Assembly: GCA_929200315.1 (NCBI GenBank)
Contig: CAKMZB010000006.1
Location: forward strand, 124,001-188,000
Direction of reading: 5' to 3'
Source: an uncultured Alphaproteobacteria bacterium
GTDB taxonomy: Bacteria; Pseudomonadota; Alphaproteobacteria; Rhizobiales; Rhizobiaceae
Length of the DNA: 64,000 nt
Shown: positions 55,320-63,839 of the stretch, piece by piece
Layout of the letters: each line of letters starts with the position of its first letter
Numbering within the stretch: position 1 is the first letter of the stretch
Translations under genes and position numbers: made by a program
Notes under the pieces: generated by a model
The model's input: only the letters and a program-made list of their open reading frames with translations
Told to the model about the DNA's origin: nothing
The model's database searches: none

Positions 55320-57206
55320 TTAACTGTCATCTTCGAAATCCGGGTTCTCGAGCGCAGCTTCTGCGGCATCCGCGCTGTCGAGACCGCTCTCGGTGTCATC
55401 ATCTGCATGGTTGCGCACTTCAAGAATGGTGGATTTGGGGAAGGTGGAAAGCACCGCTGCGACCACCGGATCGGCTTCAGCCTGCCGGATGGATTCGCTC
55501 CGTTCGGCCTCTTCTAAGTCTTTCAGCGAACCGGACCCACCACCCTCTTCCTCCACCACCCGATGGCGCTTGCCGGTCCAGCGGCGCAACCGCTCAGCAA
55601 TGTCATTGCGCAAAGAGGGCATCGAGCCGCCAACGGGGGAAAAAATGAAAACGCCTTCAGCCTCATCGGTCGCCGGCTCGAAGCGGATGGGTGAAACGTG
55701 GTTGCGCAGAGCCAGCTTGAACTGGATGTCGCGCTTGTCTTCAGCAAGGCGCAGCATGTCTTCAAAACTGGCAACGCTGTCATGGACCGGCGCGAGAACC
55801 GCAGGAGGCGGAAGACCTTCCAAACCGATGTCATCTGGCGTCGGAGCGGGTTCGATGTCCGGCTCTGCGGGTTCGGCATGTGCGTTGTCGATCACCAACA
55901 TCGGCGCATTGCCGCCAGCAGCCATGCGCATGGCAGAACCACTGCCGCCACTTCCGCTCGGCATGGATGTGCCAACAGCCGTCGCGCCACCGCCGGAAGA
56001 CTGCACAGAACCGCCTCCCCCGCCAGAAGGCGGCAATGTGCCGTCCTTGATCTGCCGCAGCACGTCATCCGGCGTCGGGAGATCAGCGGCGTGGGTGAGG
56101 CGCACCAGCACCATGTCTGCTGCTGCCAACGGCTGGGAGGCTGCTTCAACTTCGCCAATGCCTTTCAGCAGCATCTGCCAGGCGCGTCCGAGAATGCGGG
56201 GGGACAATTGCTCAGCAAATTCCGGCCCACGGGTCTTCTCATCCGGGGTCAGCGAAGGGTCATCCACCGCGCCTTTGACAAAGCGCAAGCGCGTGACGAA
56301 ATGGGTGAAGGCGGCCAGATCACGGAGCACCGTCGCCGGTTCAGCGCCCGTGTCATACTGCTCTTTCAACTCACTGAGGGCAGCCGCAATATCGCCCTTC
56401 ATGACATGCTCAAAAAGATCGATCGTGCGGGCGCGATCAGCAAGCCCGAGCATGGAGCGTACACCGTCTGCCACCACCGGCCCGGTTGCATGGGCGATGG
56501 CTTGGTCGAAGAGTGACAGCGCATCGCGCACCGAGCCTTCCCCGGCCCGGGCAATCATGGCGAGTGCGTCGTCTTCCGCCTCAATTTTCTCGCTCGCAGC
56601 GATGCCCTTTAGATGCTCTGCCAGCTCCGATGTCTCAATGCGGCGCAGATCAAAGCGCTGACAACGCGACAGGATCGTCACCGGCACCTTGTTGATCTCA
56701 GTGGTGGCGAAGATGAATTTCACATGGGGTGGCGGTTCTTCCAGCGTCTTTAAGAGGGCGTTGAAAGCCTCCTTGGTGAGCATGTGCACTTCATCGAGAA
56801 TATAGACCTTAAACCGCGCCGAGACCGGCTTGTAGCGGAGCGACGCGTTGATCTCACGGGCATCATCAATGCCGCGGTTGGAGGCCGCGTCCATCTCCAC
56901 CACGTCGACATGGCTGCCCTCCATGATCGCCTGGCAGTGGATGCCGGGCTCAGCAAGATCGAGCGTCGGCTCGGTGACTGTATCGGTCTCATAATTGAGC
57001 GCACGGGCGAGAATACGAGCCGTGGTCGTCTTGCCGACACCGCGCACGCCGGTGAGCATATAGGCCTGCGCAATCCGCCCGGTCTGGAAGGCATTGCGCA
57101 GGGTGCGCACCATGGGCTCCTGGCCGATCAGATCATCAAAGGTCGAGGGACGGTATTTGCGGGCAAGGACGCGGTATTCAGAAGCTTTGCCAGGCTCTTC
57201 GCTCAT
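55320..57206 (-). CDS. dnaX: DNA polymerase III subunit gamma/tau
   Basis: This 628-residue clamp-loader ATPase starts at the ATG of SEEPGKASEYRVLARKYRP. Walker A is GVRGVGKTTTARILA, Walker B is VYILDEVHMLTKEAFNALLK, and sensor 1 is FIFATTEINKVPVTILSRCQ. The zinc module is reduced to one cysteine (EPGIHCQAIMEG) instead of four. The C-terminal third is the tau-type extension with a Gly/Ser-rich linker. A reading frame continues upstream for 107 codons but covers the SRP RNA and is not real coding sequence. Confidence 0.97.
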   Translation of the reverse strand: MSEEPGKASEYRVLARKYRPSTFDDLIGQEPMVRTLRNAFQTGRIAQAYMLTGVRGVGKTTTARILARALNYETDTVTEPTLDLAEPGIHCQAIMEGSHVDVVEMDAASNRGIDDAREINASLRYKPVSARFKVYILDEVHMLTKEAFNALLKTLEEPPPHVKFIFATTEINKVPVTILSRCQRFDLRRIETSELAEHLKGIAASEKIEAEDDALAMIARAGEGSVRDALSLFDQAIAHATGPVVADGVRSMLGLADRARTIDLFEHVMKGDIAAALSELKEQYDTGAEPATVLRDLAAFTHFVTRLRFVKGAVDDPSLTPDEKTRGPEFAEQLSPRILGRAWQMLLKGIGEVEAASQPLAAADMVLVRLTHAADLPTPDDVLRQIKDGTLPPSGGGGGSVQSSGGGATAVGTSMPSGSGGSGSAMRMAAGGNAPMLVIDNAHAEPAEPDIEPAPTPDDIGLEGLPPPAVLAPVHDSVASFEDMLRLAEDKRDIQFKLALRNHVSPIRFEPATDEAEGVFIFSPVGGSMPSLRNDIAERLRRWTGKRHRVVEEEGGGSGSLKDLEEAERSESIRQAEADPVVAAVLSTFPKSTILEVRNHADDDTESGLDSADAAEAALENPDFEDDS

Positions 57207-57238
57207 CTGATCTGGAAACTCCAAAACCCGTGTCGCGC

Positions 57239-57257
57239 AAAACAGCTCGGCTGTTTT
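57239..57257 (-). terminator. Terminator-like inverted repeat between the SRP RNA and dnaX
   Basis: AAAACAGC and GCTGTTTT are perfect complements around a 3-base loop, ending in four T on the minus strand. It lies about 65 bases downstream of the mature SRP RNA end. Confidence 0.65.
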
Positions 57258-57323
57258 GGGTGGACAGACCCGGGCACAGAAAAACCGAGCGCTGCCCCAA
57301 TACGCCAGAACAGGCAGCGTGAG

Positions 57324-57428
57324 GTGGAAGACTGGCTTAGCGTGACCCGTGCCGGAATCTCGTTGGGGCTGCTTCGTTCCCGATCTGACCCGGTTGGCGA
57401 GTGGCACGTCCACAAACCAGCCTTCCAA
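57324..57428 (-). ncRNA. ffs: Signal recognition particle RNA (small bacterial 4.5S type)
   Basis: On the minus strand the conserved SRP core is present: GGGTCAGATC, the GGAA tetraloop, then CGAAGCAGCCC. The ends pair: GGAAGGCTGG at the 5' side with CCAGTCTTCC at the 3' side. Length is about 100 bases. The base pair closing the tetraloop is G-C where E. coli has C-G, a change that keeps pairing. Position just upstream of dnaX on the same strand is typical in alphaproteobacteria. Exact ends are estimated from the terminal stem. Confidence 0.92.
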
Positions 57429-57520
57429 ATTCACCATATCATGGCGAAAGGGGGCCAATGCAAGCTCCCATTGACTTATGATGGGGCGCACGAGGCAAAA
57501 ACCTGTGCTAGGGCGGCGCC

Positions 57521-57958
57521 ATGACACAAGATCCTACCTTCAAACTTGACCCCCGCCTTGCCGAAACCACTTTTGACTGGGGCCTTGCCGCACCAGGCCT
57601 GAACCTGCGGTTGGTGAATGATTCCCGCTGGCCCTGGCTCCTGTTGGTGCCGCAACAGGCCGATGTGGTGGAGTTGGACGACCTTTCCCCATCAGCTTTG
57701 GCAATATTAACAAAGCAGGCCGCCATTCTCGCTGCTGCTCTGCGGACGGTAACGGGGGCTCCCAAAACCAATATCGCCTCGCTGGGCAATGTGGTGAACC
57801 AGTTTCACCTCCACATTATCGCCCGCAAACCCGACGATCTGGCCGGAGCAGGACCGGTCTGGGGCCATGGAGCGGCTGTGCCTTATGAGGCCGGCGCGGC
57901 AGATGTCCTGCATCAGGCGCTGCTTGGGGAAATTTCGCCGGTTGGAGAAACCACATGA
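57521..57958 (+). CDS. HIT-family nucleotide hydrolase or transferase
   Basis: This 145-residue protein has a histidine-triad-like motif NQFHLHIIARKPDD followed by GPVWG; it belongs to the HIT group found beside nudC in alphaproteobacteria. It likely hydrolyses dinucleoside polyphosphates or AMP adducts in the cytoplasm. Its stop overlaps the nudC start (ATGA), linking two nucleotide-cleaning enzymes. Confidence 0.9.
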   Translation: MTQDPTFKLDPRLAETTFDWGLAAPGLNLRLVNDSRWPWLLLVPQQADVVELDDLSPSALAILTKQAAILAAALRTVTGAPKTNIASLGNVVNQFHLHIIARKPDDLAGAGPVWGHGAAVPYEAGAADVLHQALLGEISPVGETT

Positions 57959-58923
57959 CCCGCCCGTTTCTGGCCGCCGATTTTGTGGCGGAAGAGGTTT
58001 CCGCCCGCACCGGCTTTGCCGGAAACCGGCTCGACCGGCTCGCAGAAGCACGGGATGAAAGCACCATGCCAGCGGCGCTCGCCCATGGGGAAGCCCGCGG
58101 CTACGGTATCGCGCGGGGGCGGTTGGTTGTGGACTTTTCAGAAAGTCCACGCGGGTTGATTCCATTGCCGGAACTGCAGCAGCTTCAACCAAAAGCCGAC
58201 CGCGCTGTGCTGCTCGGCTTCGACGGAGACGCTCCGCGCCTTGCCGTGCCCGTCGCGGCCGATCCTGACAATCTGCCCGCGCCCTACAAGGCCGTCGACT
58301 TCCGCTCCCTCGCGATCCAGGGCCTGTTGCCCGCCGATGAGCTTGGCCAGGTGGCGCAGGCGGGTAGCCTGCTCAACTGGCATTCTTCTGCGCGCTTTTG
58401 CGGTCGTTGCGGCTCACCAACAGAATTGCGTGATGCGGGGGCGAAACGCCATTGCCCCTCCTGCGAACGCGATCAATTTCCCCGTACCGACCCTGTCGTC
58501 ATCATGCTGATTGTCTCACCGGACGGGGAGCAATGCCTGCTTGGCCGCTCGCCGCACTTTCCGCCCGGCATGGTGTCAGCGCTTGCCGGGTTTGTAGAAG
58601 CCGGGGAAACGTTGGAAATGGCGGTTCGACGAGAAACTTTTGAGGAAGCAGGCATTCGCATTGGCGACGTGTCTTACCATGCGAGCCAACCCTGGCCCTT
58701 CCCCCACACGCTGATGATCGGCTGTATGGGACGGGCGATGGAGACGGGCATTGTGCGTGATGAGGCAGAGCTTGAGGCCTGCGACTGGTACTCGCGTGAG
58801 CAGGTGCTGGAGGTCTTTGCACAGAGCAATGCGCCGGGCGAGGGTGAACTTTCCCTGCCCTTCCCTATGGCCATCGCACACACGCTGATCCGCGATTGGG
58901 CGGAAGGCCGCGCAAGCCTTTAG
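57955..58923 (+). CDS. nudC: NAD(+) diphosphatase (RNA deNADding enzyme)
   Basis: This 322-residue Nudix protein has the NudC zinc ribbon (FCGRCGSPTEL and HCPSCERDQFPRTDP, four Cys), and the Nudix box GFVEAGETLEMAVRRETFEEAGI. After the box, SQPWPFPHTLM is the NAD-specific SQPWPFPxS-like motif. It splits NAD(H) to NMN and AMP and can remove NAD caps from RNA. It is coupled to the HIT gene, and its last bases overlap the convergent FAD oxidoreductase. Confidence 0.96.
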   Translation: MTRPFLAADFVAEEVSARTGFAGNRLDRLAEARDESTMPAALAHGEARGYGIARGRLVVDFSESPRGLIPLPELQQLQPKADRAVLLGFDGDAPRLAVPVAADPDNLPAPYKAVDFRSLAIQGLLPADELGQVAQAGSLLNWHSSARFCGRCGSPTELRDAGAKRHCPSCERDQFPRTDPVVIMLIVSPDGEQCLLGRSPHFPPGMVSALAGFVEAGETLEMAVRRETFEEAGIRIGDVSYHASQPWPFPHTLMIGCMGRAMETGIVRDEAELEACDWYSREQVLEVFAQSNAPGEGELSLPFPMAIAHTLIRDWAEGRASL

Positions 58924-59987
58924 GTTTGCAGCAGCTCAGCGACAGGACCTTCAGTCTCACCATCCAGAATGAATTGCGCCAGTGCAGACGCAAGAACCGG
59001 AACACGCAGGAAGCCGGAGCCTGCATGACCAAGGCTCATGTGAAGACGCGGGTTCTGGCGCGAGCGACCGATGCAGAGGTTGCCATCAGCGGTCTTGGTG
59101 CGCAGCCCGGCATAGGTCGTGACAACGGGCGCATCAGCAAGAGCAGGCATGATTTTGGCTGCATTTGCACGTAGGTACCGGATCGTCTCATCTGAGACCG
59201 TGAGGTCAAAAACACCTCGATCATAGGTCGTGCCGACCAACATCGTCTCCCCCCGTGGCACCATGTTGCCGTTTTGATGCTTCACGAACATGGCGGGTGA
59301 TGTGGGCAGCACGGAGCGGTGGAAGACCAGATTAACACCCCGTACCGGATGGAGCCGTGGGATGTCGTCTGGAATGCCGTCGATGACGTTGATGCCAAGT
59401 CCGGCGGCGAGGAGAATGGCGTCTGCCCTAAACCGTTCACCGTCTGTGAAACGAAGCGTGCCTTCCTCAATGGCAACAACAGACCGGTTTTCATTGACCG
59501 CGATGCTGCGCTTGCGCAGCGCCTCCACCAAAGCCGCGCAGACCGCCGCGCCGTTGACGTAGCGCACGTCCGGCAAATGGGCCGCGGCAGCGATAGTATC
59601 ACCGAGGAGCGGCTCCATCTTTTGCGCCCGCGCTGGTGTCATCCGGCGAACAGGCCAATCCACGGCCTCCCGCGCCACTATATCGACCTCGAACCGCTCA
59701 ACATCTTCGGCAAGGGCTACACGCAATTGCCCGTCACTGCGCAGACCGACATCCATGCCGCTCGCTTCCGTCAACGCCGCCGCATAGGCGTCCCACGCCA
59801 CCACTGCCTGTTGCTCCAAGCGTCGCGTTGGTGTCTTGCCGAGCCGGGCTTCGAGATAAGACGTTGCCGCGCCGCTTGCTCCGCCCCCGGGCTTCGCCGC
59901 GTCAAAAACCGCGACCTCCGCTCCCGCTTTCGCCAACTCCCAGGCGACGGAAAGCCCGGCAATGCCCGCGCCGATGACCGCAATCAT
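58920..59987 (-). CDS. FAD-dependent oxidoreductase, probable MnmC oxidase half
   Basis: This 355-residue DAO-fold flavoprotein begins MIAVIGAGIAGLSVAWELAKAG. It lies directly after mnmD with a 4-base overlap, the split version of the fused E. coli MnmC, where the C-terminal half oxidatively removes the carboxymethyl group from cmnm5s2U34 of tRNA. Family strings: GGGASGAATSYLEARLG and DGNLCIGRSRQNPRLHMSLGHAGSG. A D-amino-acid dehydrogenase role is the alternative; the neighbour favours tRNA modification. Confidence 0.82.
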   Translation of the reverse strand: MIAVIGAGIAGLSVAWELAKAGAEVAVFDAAKPGGGASGAATSYLEARLGKTPTRRLEQQAVVAWDAYAAALTEASGMDVGLRSDGQLRVALAEDVERFEVDIVAREAVDWPVRRMTPARAQKMEPLLGDTIAAAAHLPDVRYVNGAAVCAALVEALRKRSIAVNENRSVVAIEEGTLRFTDGERFRADAILLAAGLGINVIDGIPDDIPRLHPVRGVNLVFHRSVLPTSPAMFVKHQNGNMVPRGETMLVGTTYDRGVFDLTVSDETIRYLRANAAKIMPALADAPVVTTYAGLRTKTADGNLCIGRSRQNPRLHMSLGHAGSGFLRVPVLASALAQFILDGETEGPVAELLQT

Positions 59988-60676
59988 GATGCGCGCCTCG
60001 CAGTAATCATATCGCGCTTGGTGCCGAAGCCCGGACGCTTTTCAACCGCAAAACCGGCCTCTGCCAAATTACGTCGCACCCAACCGGCTGCGGTGTAGCT
60101 GGCAGCCGTGGCGTTGGAGGAGGAGCGTTCCGCAATCAATGCCATGACATTCGCAGACCACATGGCAGGGTTTCGCGATGGGGCGAAACCGTCGAGAAAC
60201 CAGGCATCGACATCGCCCGGAAATGCGCAGAGCGCCTCTTCCACCGAAGCGTGATGGACATGGAGAAAAGTCTGGGCGTCGAGCCAAACTCCCTCAGCCA
60301 GATTGTCCCAGTTCTCCAAAAGCTCCGCCGTCAGGTCTGCCAAACTTTCCCATCTTGCAAGGGCCTCTGCTGCCGCGCTGCGCTTCAGCGGATGAGCATC
60401 GAGAGAATGGAAGATGAGCACTTGCCCCTCTTCCCGTGCCTCGCGCCACTGCCGCCAGGTCTCCAGCAGGTTCAGCCCCGTGCCGAAGCCCAGCTCGCCG
60501 ATGGTGAAGCGTGCTGCTCCCTCCCATCGCGCAGGCAGGTCATTACCGGCCAGAAACACATGGGCCGTCTCCGCCTGTCCGTCATGGCGGGAATAATAGT
60601 GGTCGCCATAGCGGGCCGAGAAAGGCAGCCCGTCTTCGCCAATTGCAAAATCCATCTTGAGAGAGTTTTGGTCCAT
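59984..60676 (-). CDS. mnmD: tRNA 5-aminomethyl-2-thiouridine methyltransferase
   Basis: This 230-residue protein is the methyltransferase half of MnmC as a separate gene. Motifs: PFSARYGDHYYSRHDGQAET, the SAM site IGELGFGTGLNLL, and the DUF752 motif DAWFLDGFAPSRNPAMWS. It methylates nm5s2U34 in tRNA wobble positions. The start is the ATG of DQNSLKMDF. The FAD oxidoreductase gene overlaps its stop (ATGA). Confidence 0.93.
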   Translation of the reverse strand: MDQNSLKMDFAIGEDGLPFSARYGDHYYSRHDGQAETAHVFLAGNDLPARWEGAARFTIGELGFGTGLNLLETWRQWREAREEGQVLIFHSLDAHPLKRSAAAEALARWESLADLTAELLENWDNLAEGVWLDAQTFLHVHHASVEEALCAFPGDVDAWFLDGFAPSRNPAMWSANVMALIAERSSSNATAASYTAAGWVRRNLAEAGFAVEKRPGFGTKRDMITARRAS

Positions 60677-60775
60677 CGCGTCTGTCTGCCGCGCCCTTCT
60701 CCGCTGCGCAAGCTTGCCCCTCAAACCGCGCGGGCGTATCGCTTAAACAGCCAAACCGCCCCACCGGAGCCACCC

Positions 60776-61714
60776 GTGAGCAGAGACATCGACGCCCTTA
60801 TCGACCGCCAGCAAATGCGCCGCCGCCTGACACGCTGGCGCGTCGGTGCGCTGGTTCTTCTTGCCCTCCTCGTGTTGGCAATCTTTCTCCAGGGTGGTGC
60901 GGCCACCGGCCTAGCCACCAACGCGCCGCACATTGCCCGCGTTGAGATCAACGGCGCGATTACCACCGATCGTGCCCTCATCGCCATGTTGGACAAGCTC
61001 GCTGAGGATGATGACGTTGAAGCCGTGATGCTCTCCATCAACTCCCCCGGCGGCACCGCAGTCGGTGGCGAAGCGATTTACGAGGCCGTTCGCCGTGTGG
61101 CCGAAGAAAAACCGGTCGCTGCCAGTGTGGACACACTCGCCGCCTCCGCGGGGTACATGATCGCCGCCGGATCAGACCACATTGTCGCCCGCCGCGCCTC
61201 TATCGTCGGCTCAATTGGCGTCCTTATTCAGTATCCGAAGATTGGTGGCCTCCTCGACAAGGTTGGAATCGAGGTGAAAGAAGTAAAATCTTCACCTCTC
61301 AAGGCTGAGCCCTCTCCCTTTGGAGCTTCTCCCCCCGGAACGGAGGAAATGCTGCAAAGTTTCATCGATGATTCCTACAATTGGTTCGTCGATCTGGTCG
61401 CTGAGCGTCGCCCGTTCGATCGCGCAAAAGCACTGCAATTGGCCGATGGAAGCATCTATTCGGGCGGTCAGGGGCTCGAAAATGGGCTAATTGATGCCGT
61501 TGGCGGCGAAAAAGAGGCCAAAAGCTGGCTCATCGAAAAAGCGCAGATTGACGAGGATACCCCCCTTATCACCCGCAAACCGGTGCGTCCGGAGGAAGGA
61601 TGGTTCGGCACGGTAACAGGCCTTTCGCTTCAGAATTTTCTCTCAAAACACTTTCCGCGCCTTGTTTCCGAAAGGCTTTTTCTTGACGGCTTGCTGGCCG
61701 TTTGGCACGGATAG
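60776..61714 (+). CDS. sppA: Signal peptide peptidase SppA (short form)
   Basis: This 312-residue protein has an N-terminal membrane anchor (about 25-45) and one S49 protease domain. [17 protein letters not shown], the catalytic Ser in [16 protein letters not shown] and the Lys region [16 protein letters not shown] form the Ser-Lys dyad. It degrades cleaved signal peptides on the periplasmic side as an oligomer. The start is GTG with GGAG 7 bases upstream. It precedes ihfB, the usual alphaproteobacterial order. Confidence 0.94.
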   Translation: MSRDIDALIDRQQMRRRLTRWRVGALVLLALLVLAIFLQGGAATGLATNAPHIARVEINGAITTDRALIAMLDKLAEDDDVEAVMLSINSPGGTAVGGEAIYEAVRRVAEEKPVAASVDTLAASAGYMIAAGSDHIVARRASIVGSIGVLIQYPKIGGLLDKVGIEVKEVKSSPLKAEPSPFGASPPGTEEMLQSFIDDSYNWFVDLVAERRPFDRAKALQLADGSIYSGGQGLENGLIDAVGGEKEAKSWLIEKAQIDEDTPLITRKPVRPEEGWFGTVTGLSLQNFLSKHFPRLVSERLFLDGLLAVWHG

Positions 61715-61751
61715 CGACCAAGCGCATTTGCTGGAGTGGGAGAAGTGCAGC

Positions 61752-62033
61752 GTGATTAAATCAGAACTCGTGCAGAAGATTGCCGACGCCAACCCTCATC
61801 TTTACCAGAGGGACGTTGAAAACATCGTCGCTGCCATCCTGAACACGGTTGGTGACGCGCTGGCGAAGGGGGACCGCGTGGAGCTGCGCGGCTTCGGCGC
61901 TTTCTCCACCAAGAACCGTGATGCGCGCACCGGCCGCAACCCGCGCACGGGTGAGCAGGTGCCGGTGGAAGCCAAGACCGTGCCGTTCTTCAAAACCGGC
62001 AAAGACCTGCGTGAACGGTTGAACGCCAAGTAG
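61752..62033 (+). CDS. ihfB: Integration host factor subunit beta
   Basis: This 93-residue HU/IHF-fold protein has GTG as start with GGGAG upstream. The DNA-bending arm shows [20 protein letters not shown] with the intercalating proline, and the family core [13 protein letters not shown]. It forms a heterodimer with IhfA. sppA lies 37 bases upstream and a LapA-domain gene follows. Confidence 0.95.
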   Translation: MIKSELVQKIADANPHLYQRDVENIVAAILNTVGDALAKGDRVELRGFGAFSTKNRDARTGRNPRTGEQVPVEAKTVPFFKTGKDLRERLNAK

Positions 62034-62147
62034 GCTTTAAGGTCGGTTTTCGCAGCAGCTTGCCTTCCCATTGGGAACAAAGTGCCGCGCCGAACGGTTG
62101 GTTGATGAGCGCATCGGTCGCGCCGAGAAGGTGAGAGCAGGAAACCA

Positions 62148-62549
62148 ATGACCAAACGTATCATCGCCGTTCTGGTGCTTTTGCCCGTCGCCATCATCGT
62201 GGTGGCTTTGTCGCTCGCCAACCGCCAGCCGGTTGAGCTGATCATTCCAAATTTCGACGGATCGGCTTTGTTCTCTGCATCCCTGCCACTCTTTGCGGTG
62301 GTGTTCGTCACGCTGTTTCTGGGCCTGCTGCTTGGTTCGCTTGGCACCTGGCTGCGCCAGGCGCGCTATCGCCGGGCCGCGGAGACCGGCAAAGTAGAAG
62401 CCACCAAGGCCAGGCGTGATGCGGAAAAACAGCGCCAGCGCGCAGAGCAAATGTCGAAGGCTGAAGAGAACAACAGCGCCAACGAACGCGCCGCAGCCCT
62501 TGGCCTGCCTGCCCCCACACCGAACCCGAAGAACAAGGCGGCAGCCTAG
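62148..62549 (+). CDS. LapA/DUF1049-domain membrane protein
   Basis: This 133-residue protein has two transmembrane segments (5-23 and 43-66) with a short periplasmic loop (ANRQPVELIIPNF), matching the lipopolysaccharide assembly protein A domain. The rest is a charged coiled-coil (75-115) and an Ala/Pro/Asn tail. In E. coli LapA works with LapB to control LpxC; the alphaproteobacterial version usually lies after ihfB, as here. Confidence 0.9.
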   Translation: MTKRIIAVLVLLPVAIIVVALSLANRQPVELIIPNFDGSALFSASLPLFAVVFVTLFLGLLLGSLGTWLRQARYRRAAETGKVEATKARRDAEKQRQRAEQMSKAEENNSANERAAALGLPAPTPNPKNKAAA

Positions 62550-62552
62550 CCC

Positions 62553-63743
62553 CTAACTCTGGCTCTCCCCGCCATCAATGGCACGCAGCACGGGCTTTGA
62601 CGCAGGCACAGACTTCGCCTCCTCGGCAGGCGCCCGGAAATCCATCTCTTCGATTCTCTCTCCATGGCGCTTCAACTTGCCGGTGGAGATGAGAATCTGC
62701 TCCACGTCCTTTTGCGTCATGCCGAAATGCGATTGCAGCTTGCCAACGCGCTCATCAAGCCGATTCAGATCGTTGGCAAATTTCGCGATCTCTGCCTGAA
62801 TGAGATGCGCCTGCTCGCGCATCCGCGCGTCCTTAAGCAGGGCCTGGATGACCTGCACGGAAAGCAGCAGCAGTGACGGTGAGACAATCACAATCCGCGC
62901 GCGATGGGCCTTCTGGACGATGGCCTCATAATGCTCGTGGATTTCTGCAAAAATCGATTCCGATGGAACGAAGAGAAAGGCCGTGTCCTGCGTCTCTCCG
63001 GGGATCAGGTATTTCTCCGACACAGCCTTAATGTGCATATCCATGTCGAGGGTGAATTGCTTGGCGGCGCGCTGCGCCATGTCTTCACTCTCAGCCTGGC
63101 GAATGGAATTCCAGGCTTCCAGTGGAAACTTCGCGTCCACCAACAAGGGCGGTGAATCATTGGGCATGGTGATGCTGCAATCCGGGCGGCGACCGTTGGA
63201 AAGGGTTGCCTGAAATTCATAGGCCCCGATCGGCAGCCCATCTGAAATGATAGCCTCCATCCGCGCCTCACCAAAGGCACCGCGGGTCTGCTTGTTCTCC
63301 AAAATCTGCTGCAGGCCCACAACATTGGCAGCGAGGCCCTGAATGTTGTTTTGCGCCGTATCAATGACCGCCAGCCGCTCCTGCAGAACGCCGAGGGATT
63401 CCTGCGTGCGCTGCGTGGTTTCGGTCAGTGACGCACCGACCGTCTTCGTTACCCCGGCAAGGCGCTCGTCAAGTTGGCGGGAAAACGCCTCCTGGCTGCC
63501 TGCAACGCCCTGCTGAAGCGTCTGCAACTGGCCGGTGAGCGCGGCCTGTGTTTCCGCCAAACGCGCAAGCTGTGCTTCCGCCTCCCGGCTACGCTGTTCC
63601 GCCACCAGCCGTGCATGCTCGTCCCGCCGCTGGCGGCTGGCCGTGGTGCGCCAAAGCCCAAACAGAACAACCAGCACCAGTCCGCCAAGCGCGAGCCCCG
63701 CAATCTCGGGAGGGGTCAGTGTGCTGAAATCAAAACCGTTCAT
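62553..63743 (-). CDS. rmuC: DNA recombination protein RmuC
   Basis: This 396-residue protein has an N-terminal membrane anchor (about 13-33), a long coiled coil (40-140) and the RmuC nuclease-like domain: NKQTRGAFGEARMEAII, PLLVDAKFPLEAW, TAFLFVPSESIFAEIHE and IVSPSLLLLSVQVI. RmuC limits inversions at short inverted repeats and has been linked to phage defence in some bacteria. The ATG of NGFDFS is preferred over one five codons upstream. It is divergent from def. Confidence 0.94.
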   Translation of the reverse strand: MNGFDFSTLTPPEIAGLALGGLVLVVLFGLWRTTASRQRRDEHARLVAEQRSREAEAQLARLAETQAALTGQLQTLQQGVAGSQEAFSRQLDERLAGVTKTVGASLTETTQRTQESLGVLQERLAVIDTAQNNIQGLAANVVGLQQILENKQTRGAFGEARMEAIISDGLPIGAYEFQATLSNGRRPDCSITMPNDSPPLLVDAKFPLEAWNSIRQAESEDMAQRAAKQFTLDMDMHIKAVSEKYLIPGETQDTAFLFVPSESIFAEIHEHYEAIVQKAHRARIVIVSPSLLLLSVQVIQALLKDARMREQAHLIQAEIAKFANDLNRLDERVGKLQSHFGMTQKDVEQILISTGKLKRHGERIEEMDFRAPAEEAKSVPASKPVLRAIDGGESQS

Positions 63744-63839
63744 GCCCCGCCATGACACAGATCAACCGCCGGATCAAAACAGGAACGCCGCTTTTGCACG
63801 CATTGACCTTGGCCAAGGCGCGGCCTATCTCGCAGCCCC

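Noticed and set aside
57207-57527. N-terminal extension of dnaX by 107 codons
   Set aside because: It covers the SRP RNA gene and its terminator, and the family N-terminus begins at the ATG at 57206.
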